Positions 33,264 to 45,545 of a stretch of 64,000 nt of DNA are shown piece after piece (position 1 is the stretch's first letter; each line of letters opens with the position of its first letter). Source of the stretch: Cladorrhinum sp. PSN259 (lineage: Eukaryota; Ascomycota; Sordariomycetes; Sordariales; Podosporaceae); NCBI GenBank assembly GCA_033725935.1, contig MU867060.1, forward strand, positions 1,082,922 to 1,146,921, given 5' to 3'. Under the pieces are notes generated by a model. The model saw only the letters and a program-made list of their open reading frames with translations. It ran no database searches and was not told the DNA's origin. Position numbers and translations under genes: made by a program.

Positions 33264-36200
33264 TGTTAGTGGTTTGAGCTGACAGGGGGAGCGGTGAGGT
33301 GAGGGCCGCCACTCTGTATTTATGGAAGAACAGGGATTTTGCAGCCAGGGGAAGAAAACCGGGCGGGAAAAAGGCCGCACAGCATAGTCATACCCTTCAG
33401 ACTTCTGAATCGAACAGATGATCCCCCTTTCTCAAACCCAAGTTTGGAAGAAAGAAACAGTTCGATGTCATCAACACAGTTCGTGTTGTTCTAGATCGAG
33501 GACGCGAGTCGGAGAGATCACGACATGGAAGAGAAGTGATGTTGCTGTTGTGCGGTAGTGGGAAGATGCTGGGTAAGGAGAGCAGAGACAGGGGGTGGTT
33601 GGTGGTGGGCTGGTTCCTTTAAAGGAGGGGAAATGAATGAAGAGGGATTTGGGCGGACCTGGGAAAGAGAGAAAAATGTCACTCACCACTTTCTGGGTGT
33701 GTAAGTCGCACTGCGCTGCCGTTCTTCTGGAAAGAGGGGTATCAGACCAGATTTGGGATGAGCGATATCGAGGGGTAATGGGTGGCGAGGTAAACAATGG
33801 TGAGGGTCCCCCGTGTTTGTGTGTGTGAAGAACAAAAAACAAAGAGATGTTCTCTTTCTAGATCTCGTTCTTCTGGTCGAGATGGATGCCGTATAATGTC
33901 TTTGGCGATACTGAGTAATTGTGGGTTGGGATGAGGAATATGGGGGTGCTTGGTCCTCTTTCTATATGTTTTGTGTTTTATGGTCAGCCCGACCAAGGAA
34001 GAACAAGAACAAGCCGAATGCTGCACACTTCTGCATGACTGTCGCAGAAGCCCAGGAGCGCCAGGGTACGTACCCGGACTCTTCACTTGCCCAATTGGAG
34101 AGGGGCTTACAGATTAGTCTTGGGACTGCGACGGTTGTGGTACATGGGGTGGATGTTGCGGAGAAGGGACTTGCGGATGGGGAGACTTTTTTCGGCGAGA
34201 AGAGGGGGGGGGAGGGGGTGGGGGGTGTGTTCAAGGCTTGGTCGAATCCAGATCCGATTTGTTTACCAGAAAGTACTTTTCCTGAACACCCGAAAAACGC
34301 GACCAGGCAGGGGAAAAAAGAAAAAATGAGCAGAACGTCGGACGAACAATTTCGCCCAGGCTCCAGACCCTACCTAGGCAACGTAAAACGGCCCGGGGCG
34401 CAAAAAAAAGGAAAAAAGAGAGGCTCATGATGGGATTGGACATGCGCCAAATCCCCACCGACCAAGGCGTTTCGCCGTTTCCACCTCTTTTTCTCTCCAC
34501 TTTTGAGATGTCCGTTTCCAGATTCACGCAGACACCTTCTGTGGATCTGCCGGTACTTGCTGTGTACTGTATATATCATATGTGCAAAACGGCGGCCAGC
34601 CGACGGCAGACGGCATCCATAGCTGAAGAGGACGACATCAACTGAACGAAAACGTCGGAGGGATGACGGTATCAAGCAGTTGCCCGCCGGGGCCGGGCGT
34701 TGCTTGAAATGCACCAACGGCTGGGCATGTTCTTCCAGGCTTTCTTCCAGACAGACTTTCCCGACTGACCATGATACCATGATCACAAAGGCCATCGCTC
34801 TTCAGCAAGGGATGGGATAAAAGGGACAAGAGTGCTGAGTACCTTCTCTGGGCCTGGCGTGGAGGACAGGGGGGTCAGAGGGCACTGCTTGAGCGGAAGG
34901 GGTGCCGTTGCTGCCGTCGTGATTGGGTTGACCAGAACGAGTGGTTCTCAACGACTGTGGACTGCTCCAGTGCGGGTTGGGCATCAATGGCCATGGCCGT
35001 CAATACCCAAAGTGCACTTTCAGTCCAGTGGCATGCCACAGAGTTGCAGATGCTCCCACACCCAGCACCCCCCAGATACCCCCCCAAGAAGCGAGCTTGG
35101 CCAGGATTCTGACCAGTCGTGAGGTCAACCCTGTGAGCAGAGCGTGCCCCCCATGATATTTGGATTTTGGCGTCCCCGACAAGGCGGACAGGGACCATGG
35201 AGTCTTCAATTGTGTGGGGTGACGCCGTGATGTGCCGGGACAGTAGCGCCTCACGCGACGGCGACGACGGTGTTGAAGAGGCAATTAGCAATCCGCACAC
35301 TTTTCTAAGCCCATCCAAGCCCATCCCATCCTCGATCCGGTACGGCGGAGAGACAGGAAGCTGAAAGAGAGTGGGTGTGATCGTCCGCTACCATGGGATA
35401 GTGTATGTTTGGTGGGGGGGATTTCGGTTTGCCTGAAAAAGCATGGATATTTGAACAGATGGGCAATAAAAAGCCCGCATTGGTATATACGGTAGGTATT
35501 GGTCAATTGATGTATTACCAGCAGCAGCAGCATGGTTATCATTATCATCAATCATCATCGTAATTTCCCACACTTGTTGAAAGCCAAACCAGAAAGCATG
35601 AAAACACCAGCTGTTCCAAGCAACCTGGAAGGGCTGATGGAGGGGTCATCCTCCACTTCTAGGAAACTGTGGATAAACGGGAAGGAGCGAGAGAAGACCG
35701 ACGGGGGCCTGAAGGGAGAGGGGGTGGAGGGGAAGACAGAAGCTTGGGTTCGTCCATGCGGTCGGCCGTCGACTGTCCCCGGCCCAATCACCGATAGAGC
35801 TCCGAATCTCAAAGATCAGATTCGCCGATTAGGTCCACAAGGCTCCACACGCACAGGGCAGCCCTGACAGGTTCTGGCTAGACCTGGCAAGAAGCACGGT
35901 CGCACCTTCCAAACGGCGCAGTCACATGACTCAGCCAGAGCTTTCAGTTCCGGATGTTCGTCCGTCCGTTTCAGATGCTGAGGTCCGGCCAGAGATTCTC
36001 GAAGCTCTCTGCTCGGTAGGCAGTGCGCGCCCCGCCGCATCACAACATCAACACCACGCGATCGATTTCACGGGTATCACAGCAATTTCAATTCGTTCAG
36101 AGCGATCCTTTTGGTCTTTTCTTGTCGCTCTACCCGCGCCTTTTAGTTCTCCCTTTTCTGACGACCTAGTTGGGACAATTTACCCAATGGATGGGCATCG

Positions 36201-39200
36201 GCGGCAGTGGAAACCAGAAACGGAATCGGACGGCCCTGTGTGATATCCTGGGACCTGGCGAGTCGCGACAGAATAATGCGGTGGCTGGTTAACCACTGGC
36301 CTGTGATATTCTCTCATGCAGCGCACATCGACGGTTATCGGCTCCACCCGACGTCCGTCGGCAGGTCAATTGAACGGAGAGGCTGCAGCTGATGAGGCCT
36401 TTCTGACCACTGAGAGACGATGCCCAAGGCAATTGAGCACCTGGCCGCATAACTCGAGGCCCGCGCCATCGAGACCCAAACAACCAGAGACACCCCTCTG
36501 CCCAACCCAATCGTGAAAACAGTCGGTGTGTTTCTCTTCTCAGACACGCGAAGGAACGGTACGCGTTTGTCGGATTGAGAGCCGGGCCACAAAGATTCAC
36601 CCACAAACGTCTCATCACTGTGCCCAGTGACGCTGGAACGAACGACCGACGCTCACCTTCGCAGTCCGCAGTAGCTCTACCACTACTGCACATCAGTCAG
36701 TCCGGATCTTCAATGAGCTCCGTTGCGGAACCACAAAACGGTCGCTATCCGATGATAGGCATTCTCGGCCCCCTCGGTCACCTGCCTGTTGTCATGTCCA
36801 CCAGGCCATGAGATAGGCATATCTGGTGGTGTTTATGTTTTTCCTCCAATACGACGTCGATAAGGATGCCCACCGCACACACGGGCAAAGATGCCCAAAA
36901 AGGGATATGTTGCAGAAACGCCACCAGCTGGACAGAGGCGTGAATGGAAAGCCAATGAGTGTACTGGGGCGACCGTATGGTCTCCATCATCACCAGGCTT
37001 CTTGATTCGACTAAGCCACGAGTTCCGGCATTCTGGGAAGCCCCTCTCACTCCTGTCGGAGATTTCGCACGCTGCAGACTGCATCAACCATGCAGCTTAT
37101 CGTGTGTTTTCTGACGAGGAGGCCACTTGTTGGTTCTCATATTCAAGCTTCAAATGCAAGCTTCAGCCTGGAGACCCGCGAGCATGCAATCATTACCTCT
37201 CCCGAGCTGTCACGTCAACAATAACATACCTCTATCGGCTTTCTTAACCGGTCGTCATGGATTTCCTGCGGGCAAGTCGATCGAGGCCCAATATGTGACC
37301 TGGATGGGACCCTAACTGTCAGATCGATCTGAAGAGCTGCAACCTTCGCCAGCAATGTGGTGATTTTCCTGCCCGACGCTCTGGTCTTGCCAATACGAAT
37401 CCTTTTAGATCGTTTCAACAAGCCCACATGGTTATTTCGAGATGCCGCTCCGGCAACCTGCCTGGATATTCCTATTCGTTCTCAAATGTGGTCCAAACAT
37501 TCTTCTCGGTCTGGTTGGGCGATGAGGTGGAATCCTGGTTACAGAATGGGCCAAATCCGATTTTGTTGCCAAGGCCAACCCTCTTCGAAGTTTTGCACAG
37601 TTGCGGAATTACCAAGTCTCCATGGGTTCATGCAGGTCAGTGGGCCTGGATGTGGAGGACTGGTGCTTCTCAAGCGGGGCTTTTGCATTCTGAAGGTATT
37701 CGCACAATCTCATGATATATCACGCCAAACATGACCTGTTTATCTAGGTCCACACCGGCATCATCTCGTTGGAAGCCATTGAGAATAAATATCAGCATAA
37801 ACACGCCGGGGGGGTTATCTGAACCAGTCACAGCCGGATGGTCAGTTGTCGATCTTGACTCGACGGCGCAACATTCCAAGAAACCACCATGGTTCCCCGC
37901 GGTATCAACCTGTCCGCATGATTCAAAATCTCTTTACTAAACAAAGTAACAGGCCGCGCCGTCTCGGATGAGCCTCGGCCAGGAGCGCCGAGAACGGAAA
38001 GCCGTGAACGCCGGCCGTCATCCGAAAGATGCGGCTCCTACCCTTTTCCAGACACCCAACCGGACCGTGCACTCTATCTAGGAGCCTAGGCCAGTCGATA
38101 TCTGCACAAGATGCAGTAGAGACTCGCCGTCTTTCCTTGGCTCGGGTTACTGCACGAGATGCAGAGCTTGCAGTTACACTCTGGAAACCCAACTAAAGCA
38201 CTGATGAGCAGCGGCTTTTTTTGGGGGGATTTCAGGTGGGACAGATCAGCGATTGACCGCAGAAATGTTGACCGTGCACATCGCGTTTCTCGAGCGAGGA
38301 AAACGAAAAACTGAGGTATCTATCGGTGAGCGAGCAAGCTAATGGGGTGTTGGTATTTGGTATCACTGGCAGGGCGCAGTCCCTGAACCTCCGGGAGTCT
38401 GGATGACCTAATTTTAACCCTCGTCATTCATTCTTTGGTGCAAATGCATCGACGAGGATGTCGACCGTTGGGACAGCCTTGACCTGGGATCCGGGAGCCT
38501 GGGAGATCTCGAAACATGGGAATGATGGAGCCTCCTGTATTTGGATTCGAATTTTCAGCACACCGTGAATAGCGGTGAACAAGTTCGATGATCCGGTAGG
38601 CACGTTTTACCCCTGGCAGCCAAGAATCCCACGGATCGCAGACCCCCCCCCTGTTCGCTTCAGCTGTGGATTCCCTTGTCGATTCTTACACACCCTACCC
38701 ATATCGGCAATCTTGGTGCGGCTGCAAGTGCAAGTGCAAATGCAAAAAAGAAAAAAAGGGTTTGGAAAAGCCTGTTTTGAAAATTTCCGATATCATGACG
38801 ACCGTGAGTCAGTTGTATTGACGGAAGGGCCATGCTGAAGCCGTGCCACGGTCCGATGTGATATTGGAAATGAGAGGAATGCTACGGAAATTCGCAACAC
38901 CGCTCATTTATCTGCATCACTCTGAAGCTCTCACCGCCGTTGCAACAACCGGAGACAAACGGCTTACAATCATGATTTTTCTTTCTTTTTTTCTTTTCCA
39001 GGGGCGATCAGCCGTCATGGATGAGGGATTTCCGGTTCCCGAAGCGACTTACCCTGTTTCTTGTAGGCCGATTATCCGAATGATTACACCATGACCACCC
39101 CGCCGTTGAGCTGAGATTATGGCACTGAAAGCCCTCTCGATCCTCCGGACTGCAAGGTACAAGATTGCAGGCTTGATATGTTACGGACTGTGCCTTCCAA

Positions 39201-41087
39201 CTGCCTCCGTTCTATCCTCCCGTCGATTGCGGAACTGCTCACTCAGCATAGCACCGCGGTTGTCTGAAACAGGCGCGCATTATAGGGAGGGGTTGTTGGT
39301 GCGCTTGTTGACCGCCATCTCCTGGGGAGGAGACAGAGGAGGGGTTCTCCGAGTGATGGTGGCGGTTCAGTTGAAAGCATGGTGGCTTGTCTCCTTTCCC
39401 CGTTGCTTGCGCGTTTGAGGCTGGGTAGGGCAAGAGATGAATGCCTATTCCGCTCTGGCTTGTGGACTTGACATTTACAGGGTAATAAAGGGACTAAAAC
39501 TGAGACGCCATGGTTAGGGCAAGGCAAGCTGACTCCTCACAGCAAGCTTGTTTAGCTTGTTCCTCTGGATTGCGTAACTTAAGGTAAGCTCAGCCGCATG
39601 CAAATGGAGGCTTGTTAGCGTTGTTGGTTCACCAAGGGTTGTTGGTTGGTTGTTTTGCAAGTTTGGACGCGTCTGCTCGAATAAATCCATCTGGTTTAGT
39701 TGCAGGATGACTGCGTATTGTTTATTTTGTTACCCTGGAATGCATGGCTTGAGTGGATGTCGGCCCAGCCGTGGGTTAGGTACGCAAGGCAAGAGGACTT
39801 GAAGCAAACGCCCATTGCCATTTTGGTACGTGTATACTCACTCCCTGTATGGGCCAATTAGGCTACTCTGAAGTGAGGGGATTCACGGGCGGTTCCGTAC
39901 TTATTGCAAGTGTCTCTGTTGGTTGAGTCCCAGGGTCATGAGTTTGAAATGCTGACAGACCATCAACATTGGCGCCTGCAAGGGGGTTTGGGGTGACCGT
40001 TCCTCTGGACGCCACTCTCACGATCACCTGGGTTCGGGTGGACTGAGTGCATCGTTCACGTTGATTGCCTGGGCACCGCAGGTCGAGATGAGAGAAACGT
40101 CTTAGTCTGGTTCACTTGATATCAAGCAGGCAGCGGATAATGGTCGCAAGGTCGATGCCAAAGCCTCTCCGTCACCGCTTCAGTCTCATACTCAACAGAT
40201 TTCGCAGCCTGTGATCTGACCTCCCTTGATCCGTTGCCTGATTTGATAACCAACTGATCCCGGATCAGGTCAGGCGGGTAGGTGGCGATCGGAAGCTAAC
40301 AAAACGGAAGGAGACCTAAATGGCAAGCCGGATGGGGTTCGTGTGTGGGACTCGACGGTCCTGGGGACGTTGGATGTTCTTGTGACTGCTTGCCTGCTCT
40401 TTCTATTCCCATATAGCATTAGGTCCATGGTGGAACGAATAAGCGCAACTATTCGGTGTGAGGCTTCTGGTCAAGGGATCAAGGTGAGTGGTGGTTGAAG
40501 ACAGAATAGACACAGCCTGGAGGTAAGAAAATGCCGAGGACTGTTGCCCTTAAAAAGGTAACTAACTGAAGCCCTAAGCCTCGATTCGGAGCTTACGTAG
40601 TTGCCTTCCCACAGAACGCCAACGCTGAAATTTGAGATAAGAAAGGAACCGATGACCTTGCAGACTATTATAACCTACGAGTATGTGATAGAAAACAAGC
40701 AAACAGAAATAATGAGGAAGACATTAGGAGAGATAGCATCACACCACTTGAGGTGAAGTATCACAGTAACGCCAAACCCCCGTAATAGAAGGAAGAAGAA
40801 AAGTCTGTCTTTCAAGACTGATAAATTAAAGTGGTGATGAAGTTGCAGTTCATCTGTAGATGTTAAACTTCAACTTTAAAGTGGGCCTGCTATTTTTCCC
40901 CAGACAACGTCTTGGCACTCAGTGTCTATCAGCTGTATCTGCACGTGACAGAGTCCCCGGCCAGACGGCAAAGAGCCGGGAACAGTCAAGCTTTGGATTT
41001 GTTAAAACCTCAATTCGCACTTGGCACTCGACAGCTCCGTCAACGACCTCCGTCAAGCCGTCCACCCCTCCATATCCCACAGACACA
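33264..41087. other. 7.8-kb divergent intergenic region, bZIP / ATP4
   Basis: No supportable gene is seen between two divergently transcribed genes. Open frames are short, often GTG- or TTG-initiated, and show no domains. The DNA is complex, mixed in composition and poorer in microsatellites than the 25-31 kb gap. It must contain the bZIP promoter and leader (left), and the ATP4 promoter (right, within the last few hundred bp). The middle is unexplained. Confidence 0.55.
40942..40949 (+). promoter_or_regulatory. CACGTGAC E-box upstream of ATP4
   Basis: The motif lies 139 bp upstream of the ATP4 start codon, in the 11-bp context TGCACGTGACA that recurs upstream of SmD1. CACGTG is the core site for bHLH factors of the Cbf1 type. 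Confidence 0.45.
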
Positions 41088-42011
41088 ATGGCGTCCCGCT
41101 TGGCGAGAACTGCTGTCGGTGAGTTTGCACCAAGGGAAAGCAATTGCCCCTTCAACGACACCACTAACCCGAGCGCGCCGTGTTCCTAGGGGCCGCCCGT
41201 CTCCGACCGAGCATTGCTCCCCGCGCTCTCCCCGCCGTCTCGACCCTCGTCTCGTCGCGCAGCAGCTCCTCCAACACCCCTGCCCAGCAGGACCCCAAGT
41301 CCAAGGCCCAGTCCTTGATCGACTCGCTCCCCGGCAACAACCTCCTCTCCAAGTCTGCCATCCTCTCGTCCGCTGCCGGTCTTTCCATCTACGCCCTCAG
41401 CAACGAGTACTATGTCGTCAACGAGGAGACCGTCGTCGCTTTCTGCCTTCTCAGTGTCTGGGGCGCCCTGATCAAGTTCGGTGGTCCCATGTACAAGGAG
41501 TGGGCCGAGGCCCAGAACGAGAAGATCAAGAACATCTTGAACTCTGCTCGTGCCGACCACACCCAAGCCGTCAAGACCCGCATTGAGGATGTCAAGCAGA
41601 TGTCCGAGGTTATCGATGTCACCAAGAGCCTTTTCGCCGTTTCCAAGGTAAGAATTCGTGGTTAGGGAGAGCCAGCACAAGACGATGCTGATAGACATAC
41701 GTCTGTAGGAGACCGCCAATCTCGAGGCTGAGGCCTACGAGCTCGAGCAGCGCACTGCTCTTGCCCACGAGGCCAAGACCGTTCTCGATTCGTGGGTCCG
41801 TTATGAGAGCCAGGTTAAGCAGAGGCAGCAGAGGGAGCTTGCTGCCAGCGTCATCGCCAAGGTTCAGAAGGAGCTTGAGAACCCCAAGGTCCTCCAGCAG
41901 ATTCTCCAGCAGAGTGTTGCCGATATTGAGAGTAAGCGGCCCTTTTTTGACCCAGAGAAGCTCAAAATCATAGCTAACCCCCCCCGAACAGAGATCGTCG
42001 CCAAGCAATAA
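41088..42011 (+). CDS. atp4: Mitochondrial F1Fo ATP synthase subunit 4 (subunit b)
   Basis: Peripheral-stalk subunit that holds the F1 catalytic head to the membrane Fo sector in the inner mitochondrial membrane. Predicted 243 aa (yeast Atp4 244) in four exons: 41088-41118, 41190-41647, 41709-41931 and 41992-42011. The last coding exon is only 20 nt. The N-terminus (MASRLARTAVGAARLRPSIAPRALP) is Arg/Ala/Ser-rich and without acidic residues, typical of a cleaved mitochondrial presequence. Two hydrophobic segments follow (SAILSSAAGLSIYAL and VVAFCLLSVWGALIKFGG), then a long charged helix (AEAQNEKIKNIL... to the C-terminus IVAKQ) that forms the stator stalk. All introns are GT-AG. Confidence 0.96.
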
Positions 42012-43855
42012 ATAACTACTAGTTCCCCTGGTTGAGTTGAAGCGCGAGATTCCCTTTGTTTTAAAGTGTCCACAAACACACCCTGTGAATTAGCCAATAT
42101 AAAATTCTTCATCTCGCTCCAGCCGTGGTTATTATCGTCCTTTTTCATCTTTGGCTGCTGACTTGATAGAGCTTTATGAGCCCTGTAAACGAATAAGCTG
42201 TGGCAAACATTGGTACGGGGATAGAGCTTTGATCTCCGACATGAGAGCTTGAATCGACCAGTGGGCGGGAGATGCAGGTTGCAAGCTAAGCTTGGGAGGT
42301 CGTGTCGGGGTCGTCCAGCAATCTGTTTCAGCAATTTGGCTCCGGGATATGCTCCGGAGTTATTGGAACCCCACCATGGTCACTCAGGAAAGAAACAGTT
42401 GGCATTATTCATCATCGGGTAGATGGGGGCTTATACGATGGGACCGCCAGGAGTCATTGAAGGGAAGTGCCGTCCGCCAATATTAGAAGTTTCTATCGGG
42501 GTCGTCGTGGCTCTCGCATCATGTACGATGAGAATTTTACAAGAAAACTATATCCCCTTTATAAGATGTGGAAGCTGTGTGTAAAATGTGATTTGTTTCT
42601 CATGAAATGATCTGACAAATAAAGCGGAACGTTTTTCGGCGGGAGCTTTTATTAAGACTGATGTTTTATCTCTTTCTCATGAGTTTACGAATCAGTGTCT
42701 TTTGTTTTCTTGTGTGTGAAACTTGATGGGGGAACAAACAACGGGCACAACAACAAACAAGACAGCAAAGGTCCAGATTGTTTTTTTTTTCTTTGCACTT
42801 ATAAAGAAAAATCTCTTCAGGGGGTGGTCCGAGTTCCCCCCCCCCCTTCCCCCTCCTATCTATGATACCGTTCTATCTGACAAGTTCAAATTCATATTTT
42901 TTTGTGAACGACGTCATCATCCCTGGTTTTCTCGCCTTCGTTATTTTTTATTATTTTGTTTTTATATATATATATATATATATAAACAAAATAAAAGTTC
43001 AGGATGTCTATATCATAGATGCTTTGGGCAAGAAAGAAAGAAAGATTACTTTTTACGCTTCTGGCTTATTTGTTTTTAATTACCAGTAGATGTGGATATG
43101 GACAAAATACACAAAATATAAAAACCGTCATTACCTGAATCCCCCCTTAGGGTTCAGTCAAAAGGGTCGTGGTGTAAGATAAAATTTAATTGTTGCAGCG
43201 CGGGGAATAATAGACCTGGAGATAAAGGAGGGTAATAAAAGTGACAGGTTAGGTAGGTGGTGGAAGTATTATTAGGAAGGTAGGCTAGGTGGGAGAAGTG
43301 ATATATTGTCAGCTAGGATGGCGGGAGACGGAACAAAAAGAGTCTGGACACACACATATGTGTTGCTTTTGAAGCGAGGGGGTATATATTCTCTGTGACA
43401 TATCTACCCTAGAACTCCTGGTGAGTAAGAGAGTAGAAAAAAAAAACATATTCAAATCATCACCGCTTCTTCTCACTATGCTCTTGTTGGTTGACGCAAT
43501 CCATTATCCAAAGCAGGTTTGCTCCTCGCCCTTTTTCCTTGCTTTAACACAAGTCTTTTTGCTTGATATTTTGTTTATCAATCCATCCGTAAACGCCAAT
43601 ATGAACATTTTTTGCGCGCGAAAACTGACCGCGAGAGCCTCGTCCCTCTGACAAATTGACGTAGACCCATCGAAAACTCCTCCGCTCATTTCGCAAGTAC
43701 CTTTTGCCCTGCCCTGAAACGTAACTTTGGACTCGAAACATATTAGAATTTTTGCAAAGCTTCAATAATCCAACTCGGGTCCCCTCGGTCACCTCTTCTC
43801 GGTTCTTTGCGGTACTTTCCGGTTCTTCCGGTCTTTCCAGTTCAACCACAGTACA
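42012..43855. other. Convergent intergenic region, ATP4 / SmD1
   Basis: No gene seen. The region is AT-rich in its middle part and contains a C11 run (42836-42846) and a TA dinucleotide run (42963-42984). Confidence 0.6.
42963..42984. repeat. (TA)n dinucleotide run
   Basis: About 22 nt of alternating TA in AT-rich intergenic DNA. Confidence 0.9.
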
Positions 43856-44478
43856 CTAACCCCGGCCTCTGCCACGGCCACCACCGCGAGGACCACCTCT
43901 ACCTCTGCCGCGACCACCGCCTCGTCCACCCCGAGCGACACCGCGGTCTGTCTCCTTTCTGGCTTTGTTCTTCGGTTTGGGCGCATCGTCGATCAAGAGG
44001 GTATCGAGAGGTAGTGAATCTGGGAGAATCCTGTAAAAGTAAAACAGTAGTGAGCAACAGACCCTCAATTATACAGCGCGAGTGTCTCTCTCACCAATAG
44101 CGAATTGTGGAACCACGAATGCTCATTTGCTCCAGAGATATGCTGGGTTGATTGCGGGGCGTCAAGCGGACATTGCGAAGGGAAGTATTCTGTTGAAAAA
44201 CAAAGTCAATATAAACTAGATTCCAGTCTGGTGCTCTTTTAACAGCTGACCATCTGGGGCGACACCGAGGCAACAGTTCCGCTGACGACGGTGCCGTTCT
44301 TCAACTCGATTGTGACGCTGCAAGTAATTAGTAAAATAGTTGCGACAACCATAGCCAGAAACGGCGAAGACGTACGACTCATTGGTGAGCTTCACCAGGA
44401 ATCTACAAAAAGAAGGAAGTTAGTTATTAGACTCCAGTGCATAACCAATCGCAGAAATTCCTACCTGACCAACTTCAT
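43856..44478 (-). CDS. smd1: Small nuclear ribonucleoprotein Sm D1
   Basis: Core Sm-ring protein of the U1, U2, U4 and U5 spliceosomal snRNPs. Predicted 125 aa (human SmD1 119). Five exons: 44478-44465 (14 nt), 44402-44376 (27 nt), 44317-44251, 44189-44095 and 44030-43856. Splicing restores MKLVRFLVKL, the Sm1 motif [15 protein letters not shown], the Sm2 motif [21 protein letters not shown] and a C-terminal Gly-Arg repeat tail (GRGRGRGG), which is dimethylated for SMN-type assembly in other species. Four introns in a 378-nt coding sequence, two of them splitting the first 14 codons, is extreme. The donors differ (GTAGGA, GTACGT, GTCAGC, GTGAGA). Intron 3 read through gives a stop after three codons. 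Confidence 0.95.
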
Positions 44479-45029
44479 CTTGACGATAATTTCGAATCAG
44501 TTGCCTAAGAGGAAGAAGTTGACAACAAGCTCGGTGTTGTTGGGTAAATATATGAGTGGATGCTACTGTCAGGTATCGAGATGGTAATTGCGACTTTCGG
44601 TCAGTCGCGTCTTGAGGACGGCTGCTGCAGCTTCCTTCCCAAAGTGGTTGCGACGTGAAATTTAGATGCACGTGACATGAGCACCAGTTCCAGGGTTAGG
44701 GTTGTTGGTGTAATTTCCTCAAGTTTACCCCTATCTAAGAGTAGAAGAATGAAGACTCCAATTCGCTGATGTAATTCACTATCCCATTGATGCAAAAGAT
44801 CGTATGATCCCTCAGGTGCCGCCCAGTGCCCCAACTATTTCCCAGAAACACGCCGTTTCATCCATAGCCCGACACCTCACCTGGCCTACTTCAGGATCTA
44901 ATAACAACCCCCCACCAACCTTATCTATGTACAATCTACTCCTCCTATGTGCCATGTTCGTGATTCATGAGATGAGCTTCCCTGAGGTGTTTTCCACCAT
45001 AATCCGTTTCGTCTTTGGTTCTAGACCCA
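44479..45029. other. Intergenic: SmD1 promoter / PKR1 3' end
   Basis: SmD1 and PKR1 are in tandem on the minus strand. The gap holds the SmD1 promoter with a CACGTGAC box at 44669-44676. No gene seen. Confidence 0.55.
44669..44676 (+). promoter_or_regulatory. CACGTGAC E-box upstream of SmD1
   Basis: The motif lies 191 bp upstream of the SmD1 start codon and is embedded in the same 11-bp sequence as the ATP4 site, although relative to the gene it is in the opposite orientation. Confidence 0.45.
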
Positions 45030-45545
45030 CTATTTGTCCTTCTCGTTCTCTGAGACCTTCTCCCACTCATCCTCGGTACTGACGCTGCTCTTGATGTCCT
45101 GGCTGGAGACTGACTCTGCCCTCTCATCGGTAACCCTTAGCTTCAATTCTCCCTGCCGCTCAGCTGGCTCCACTTGGCTGCTTGTCACCACGGGCGTGGG
45201 TGGTGGCTTCGCTCCCTTCTTGAGACTCTCCACCGAGTTTGACCCCTCCACCTCGGTTTCGCTGTCTGATGACTCCAGTGCTGGGATAGCAGGCGCGGCC
45301 CGGCGCGCCTTTTCCTCCTCCTGTTGTTGGTGCACCTTGAGCTCGCGCGCGAACCAGTTGATGGAATACCAAAGACCGCCGCAAATAACTGAGAGAATAC
45401 AGAAGTGTATGCTGAGAGTCGCATAGAGCATAAGGGCCAGGACCGCCTGAAGGGCAGCGAATGTGACATTTGTGGCCAAGAGCAGCGTTGGCGTTGCGCC
45501 TGGGGTAAAGATAGACTCCCAGAGCTCTACAAAGAAGGACGACAT
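45030..45545 (-). CDS. pkr1: V-ATPase assembly factor Pkr1
   Basis: ER-membrane protein needed for efficient assembly of the Vo sector of the vacuolar H+-ATPase. Predicted 171 aa, single exon. The start at 45545 gives MSSFFVELWESIFTPGATPTL, matching the N-terminus of the yeast protein; the frame opens 42 codons further upstream at 45671, but that extension is not conserved-looking. Two adjacent membrane helices follow (about residues 20-62: LLLATNVTFAALQAVLALML and HFCILSVICGGLWYSINWF). A cytosolic Ser/Glu/Lys-rich tail comes next, longer than in yeast (122 aa). The gene is upstream of SmD1 on the same strand. Confidence 0.93.
   Translation of the reverse strand: MSSFFVELWESIFTPGATPTLLLATNVTFAALQAVLALMLYATLSIHFCILSVICGGLWYSINWFARELKVHQQQEEEKARRAAPAIPALESSDSETEVEGSNSVESLKKGAKPPPTPVVTSSQVEPAERQGELKLRVTDERAESVSSQDIKSSVSTEDEWEKVSENEKDK

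Noticed and set aside
33390..33430. Minus-strand TTCGATT loop with a 4-bp stem, T-arm-like
   Set aside because: No anticodon or D arm is found upstream on that strand.
24324..34991. A 17-bp match (GGGTTGGGCATCAATGG) between about 24324 and 34974
   Set aside because: The flanks do not match, and a single 17-bp coincidence is within chance expectation for a window this size.
44690..44705. Telomere-like GGGTTAGGGTTG
   Set aside because: There are fewer than two full TTAGGG units. It is interstitial and lies between housekeeping genes.
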